Below, piece after piece: positions 4,737 through 6,099 of a stretch of DNA of 6,099 bases; position 1 is the stretch's first letter, and each line of letters opens with the position of its first letter. Made by a program: the position numbers and the translations under genes. Source of the stretch: Rhodospirillaceae bacterium (GTDB taxonomy: Bacteria > Pseudomonadota > Alphaproteobacteria > Rhodospirillales > Magnetovibrionaceae). Where the stretch lies: assembly GCA_029883045.1 (NCBI GenBank), contig JAOUJU010000116.1:1-6099 (forward strand). The letters are read 5' to 3'. The notes under the pieces are model-generated. The model saw only the letters and a program-made list of their open reading frames with translations, did not search any database and was not told the origin of the DNA.

Positions 4737-6099
4737 ATGGCCACCTTGGATACCACAGGAACCGAAGGCACCCCAGTAAGTGCTGACGCTCTAACGGTTG
4801 ATGTTTCCGCCGGAGACCCGGTAATAATCCCTGATGGATTAAACCCGGCAACAGCGGATTTTTCCCACGAAGGACCAGACCTTGTAATGACATGGCCTGA
4901 CGGATCACAAGTTGTTGTGACCGACTACTTCATGGCAGAAAACCAACCATCGCTCACATCTACCGATGGCGCGCGCGTTGACGGCGATATCGCCTCGCGC
5001 CTTGCTGGTTCACAAACGCCCGGCCAAGTGGCCCAAGTTGGCGAAGGCGTTGCCGAACAGCCCATCGGTCAGGTTGATAGCCTTTCCGGTACAGTTACCG
5101 TAGTTCGTGCTGATGGCACGAAGGTCGAATTAAAAGCCGGCGATCCAGTTTATCAAGGCGATATTCTTGAATCTTCCGCCGATGGCGCAATTGGCGTTGT
5201 GTTGGCCGATGAAACCACGTTCTCCATGGCTGAAAACGGCCGTATGGTTCTGGACGAAATGGTATTTGATCCCGGCACCCAAGAAGGTTCGGTTTCTCTT
5301 TCGGTAATGCAAGGTGTGTTTACGTTTGTTTCTGGCCAAGTTGCCAAAACCGACCCAGACGCCATGACCTTAAATACGCCGGTTGCTACAATTGGTATTC
5401 GCGGTACCCAAGTTGGTCTTGATCTAACAGATGGCAAGGACATGAAGGTTGCCCTGATGGAAGAAGCCGACGGGTTTGTTGGTGAAATTGTTATCACCAA
5501 CAACGCAGGTGTTACCGTGCTTAACGGTGCTAACGAATTTACATCTGTAGGTAGCTTTGAATTACCCGCTTCTTCTGTTGTACAGATGTCATCATTTGAT
5601 GTCGGCAACATGTTTGCAAATGCACTTAAAGCAATTCCGGTTCGCGGCAATGTTAACGATTTTGGCTTCCAAAATGACACCGTAAGCGACGGCAGTGGCG
5701 ACCTTGATGTAAACGCTCTTGCCGACTTTGAAACCGCTGCGGGTGGCGAAGATTCTGGACCAGCAGAAGCATCACCCTTGACTGTTGCGGTTGATGCCGC
5801 TGCTGATGCGGTTCTTGATGTTGCCACCACTGGCGAGGGCAATTCTGGCCAACCAGATGATGGCGCTGGCACGGACGATGCTTCGCGCACCGCAACCGAA
5901 GCCGCACGCGTTGATGCACCAGCACCCGCACCCACCGGGCCAGTCGGCACCGTGGTTGATGGCGTGTGGACCGCTGAGGTTGATGGCACCTATGACGGTA
6001 GCACAATTACCCTTGATCAAAACATTACCGGTGGCGCTGGAACCGACAACATCGTAACCGGTGTTGGCAACGACACCGTTCAGGGTTCCGCCGGTAACG
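4737..6099 (+). CDS. Large secreted LapA/RTX-type surface protein with FecR/retention-like domain (3' partial)
   Basis: The frame is open from ATG 4737 to the window end (454 full codons); GAAAGG (4721-4726) precedes it by 10 bases. There is no signal peptide or membrane segment, as expected for type I secretion substrates, whose signal is C-terminal. In order: a prefix-like module (about 28-92) with PDLVMTWPDGSQVVVTDYF (47-65), like the N-terminal module of BapA-type adhesins; a FecR/retention-like beta domain (about 109-265) with IGQV (110-113), KAGDPVYQGD (133-142), ADETTFSMAENGRM (157-170), MQGVFTFVSGQVAK (191-204) and TPVATIGIRGT (214-224); a linker rich in Ala, Asp, Gly and Pro (about 315-415) containing TAAG (333-336); and RTX-like Gly/Asp repeats beginning at GGAGTDNIV (432-440). 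Such proteins are exported by an ABC/MFP/TolC system and mediate adhesion or biofilm formation. Whether it is a true adhesin depends on the missing part. The base composition is visibly more GC-rich than the rest of the window. Confidence 0.85.
   Translation, partial: MATLDTTGTEGTPVSADALTVDVSAGDPVIIPDGLNPATADFSHEGPDLVMTWPDGSQVVVTDYFMAENQPSLTSTDGARVDGDIASRLAGSQTPGQVAQVGEGVAEQPIGQVDSLSGTVTVVRADGTKVELKAGDPVYQGDILESSADGAIGVVLADETTFSMAENGRMVLDEMVFDPGTQEGSVSLSVMQGVFTFVSGQVAKTDPDAMTLNTPVATIGIRGTQVGLDLTDGKDMKVALMEEADGFVGEIVITNNAGVTVLNGANEFTSVGSFELPASSVVQMSSFDVGNMFANALKAIPVRGNVNDFGFQNDTVSDGSGDLDVNALADFETAAGGEDSGPAEASPLTVAVDAAADAVLDVATTGEGNSGQPDDGAGTDDASRTATEAARVDAPAPAPTGPVGTVVDGVWTAEVDGTYDGSTITLDQNITGGAGTDNIVTGVGNDTVQGSAGN
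5733..5744 (+). other. Codons for a TAAG tetrapeptide, candidate LapG-type cleavage site
   Basis: Residues 333-336 of the surface protein read T-A-A-G and lie after the FecR/retention-like domain, in a flexible acidic segment. In Pseudomonas LapA the periplasmic cysteine protease LapG cuts between the two alanines of a TAAG motif that follows the retention module, releasing the adhesin. The motif and its position relative to the domain match; a four-residue match in an Ala-rich linker can be chance. Confidence 0.4.

Noticed and set aside
5153..5989. 278-codon open frame on the - strand, opposite the surface-protein gene
   Set aside because: Its product is low-complexity Ser/Thr/Ala/Pro with no domain pattern, while the + strand in the same region encodes a clear FecR/RTX protein. 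It arises from the codon bias of that gene.
5785..6057. 90-codon + strand frame overlapping the surface-protein gene
   Set aside because: It is an out-of-frame reading of the Ala/Asp/Pro-rich linker, with a compositionally odd Met/Pro/Leu product.

Overview
The window reads as a moderately AT-rich alphaproteobacterial chromosome, and every gene I can support lies on the + strand. The type of the proteins points to Alphaproteobacteria, perhaps a marine member of the Rhodospirillales: a COX15/CtaA-type heme A synthase, a CtpA-type S41 protease with a charged C-terminal tail, a small conserved protein of a kind I associate with that class, and a FecR/retention-module RTX-type surface protein. 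The taxonomic placement is inference from protein style, not a database result.

Layout. Bases 1-124 hold the last 40 codons of a probable TauD/TfdA-type Fe(II)/2-oxoglutarate dioxygenase. A short stem-loop separates it from a 73-residue conserved small protein (164-385). A 160-base gap with an AT-rich palindrome, an inverted repeat and three tandem 12-mers leads to ctaA (heme A synthase, 546-1616, TTG start). A 212-base gap after ctaA holds a duplicated 12-mer, a candidate promoter and a strong imperfect hairpin followed by seven T's (terminator or small RNA). Next come a DHH/DHHA1 phosphoesterase (1829-2764) and an S41 C-terminal processing peptidase (2761-4332). These two overlap by four bases (ATGA), so they are almost certainly co-translated.

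A 404-base non-coding stretch (4333-4736) follows. It contains a good sigma70-like promoter and a long hairpin, so it looks like a structured 5' leader or a small RNA. The last gene starts at 4737 and runs off the window end. It encodes at least 454 residues of a large secreted protein without a signal peptide: an N-terminal prefix-like module, a FecR/retention-like beta domain, an Ala/Asp/Pro-rich linker carrying a TAAG tetrapeptide, and the start of RTX-like Gly/Asp repeats. The arrangement resembles LapA-type adhesins that are held at the outer membrane and released by LapG proteolysis.

How the genes fit together. ctaA serves aerobic respiration (heme O to heme A for cytochrome oxidase). 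The DHH-Ctp pair joins a cytoplasmic phosphoesterase to an envelope protease and is the only clear translational unit. The adhesin has its own long control region. The most interesting parts of the window are the adhesin's likely retention and release architecture and the structured non-coding RNA regions before it and after ctaA.
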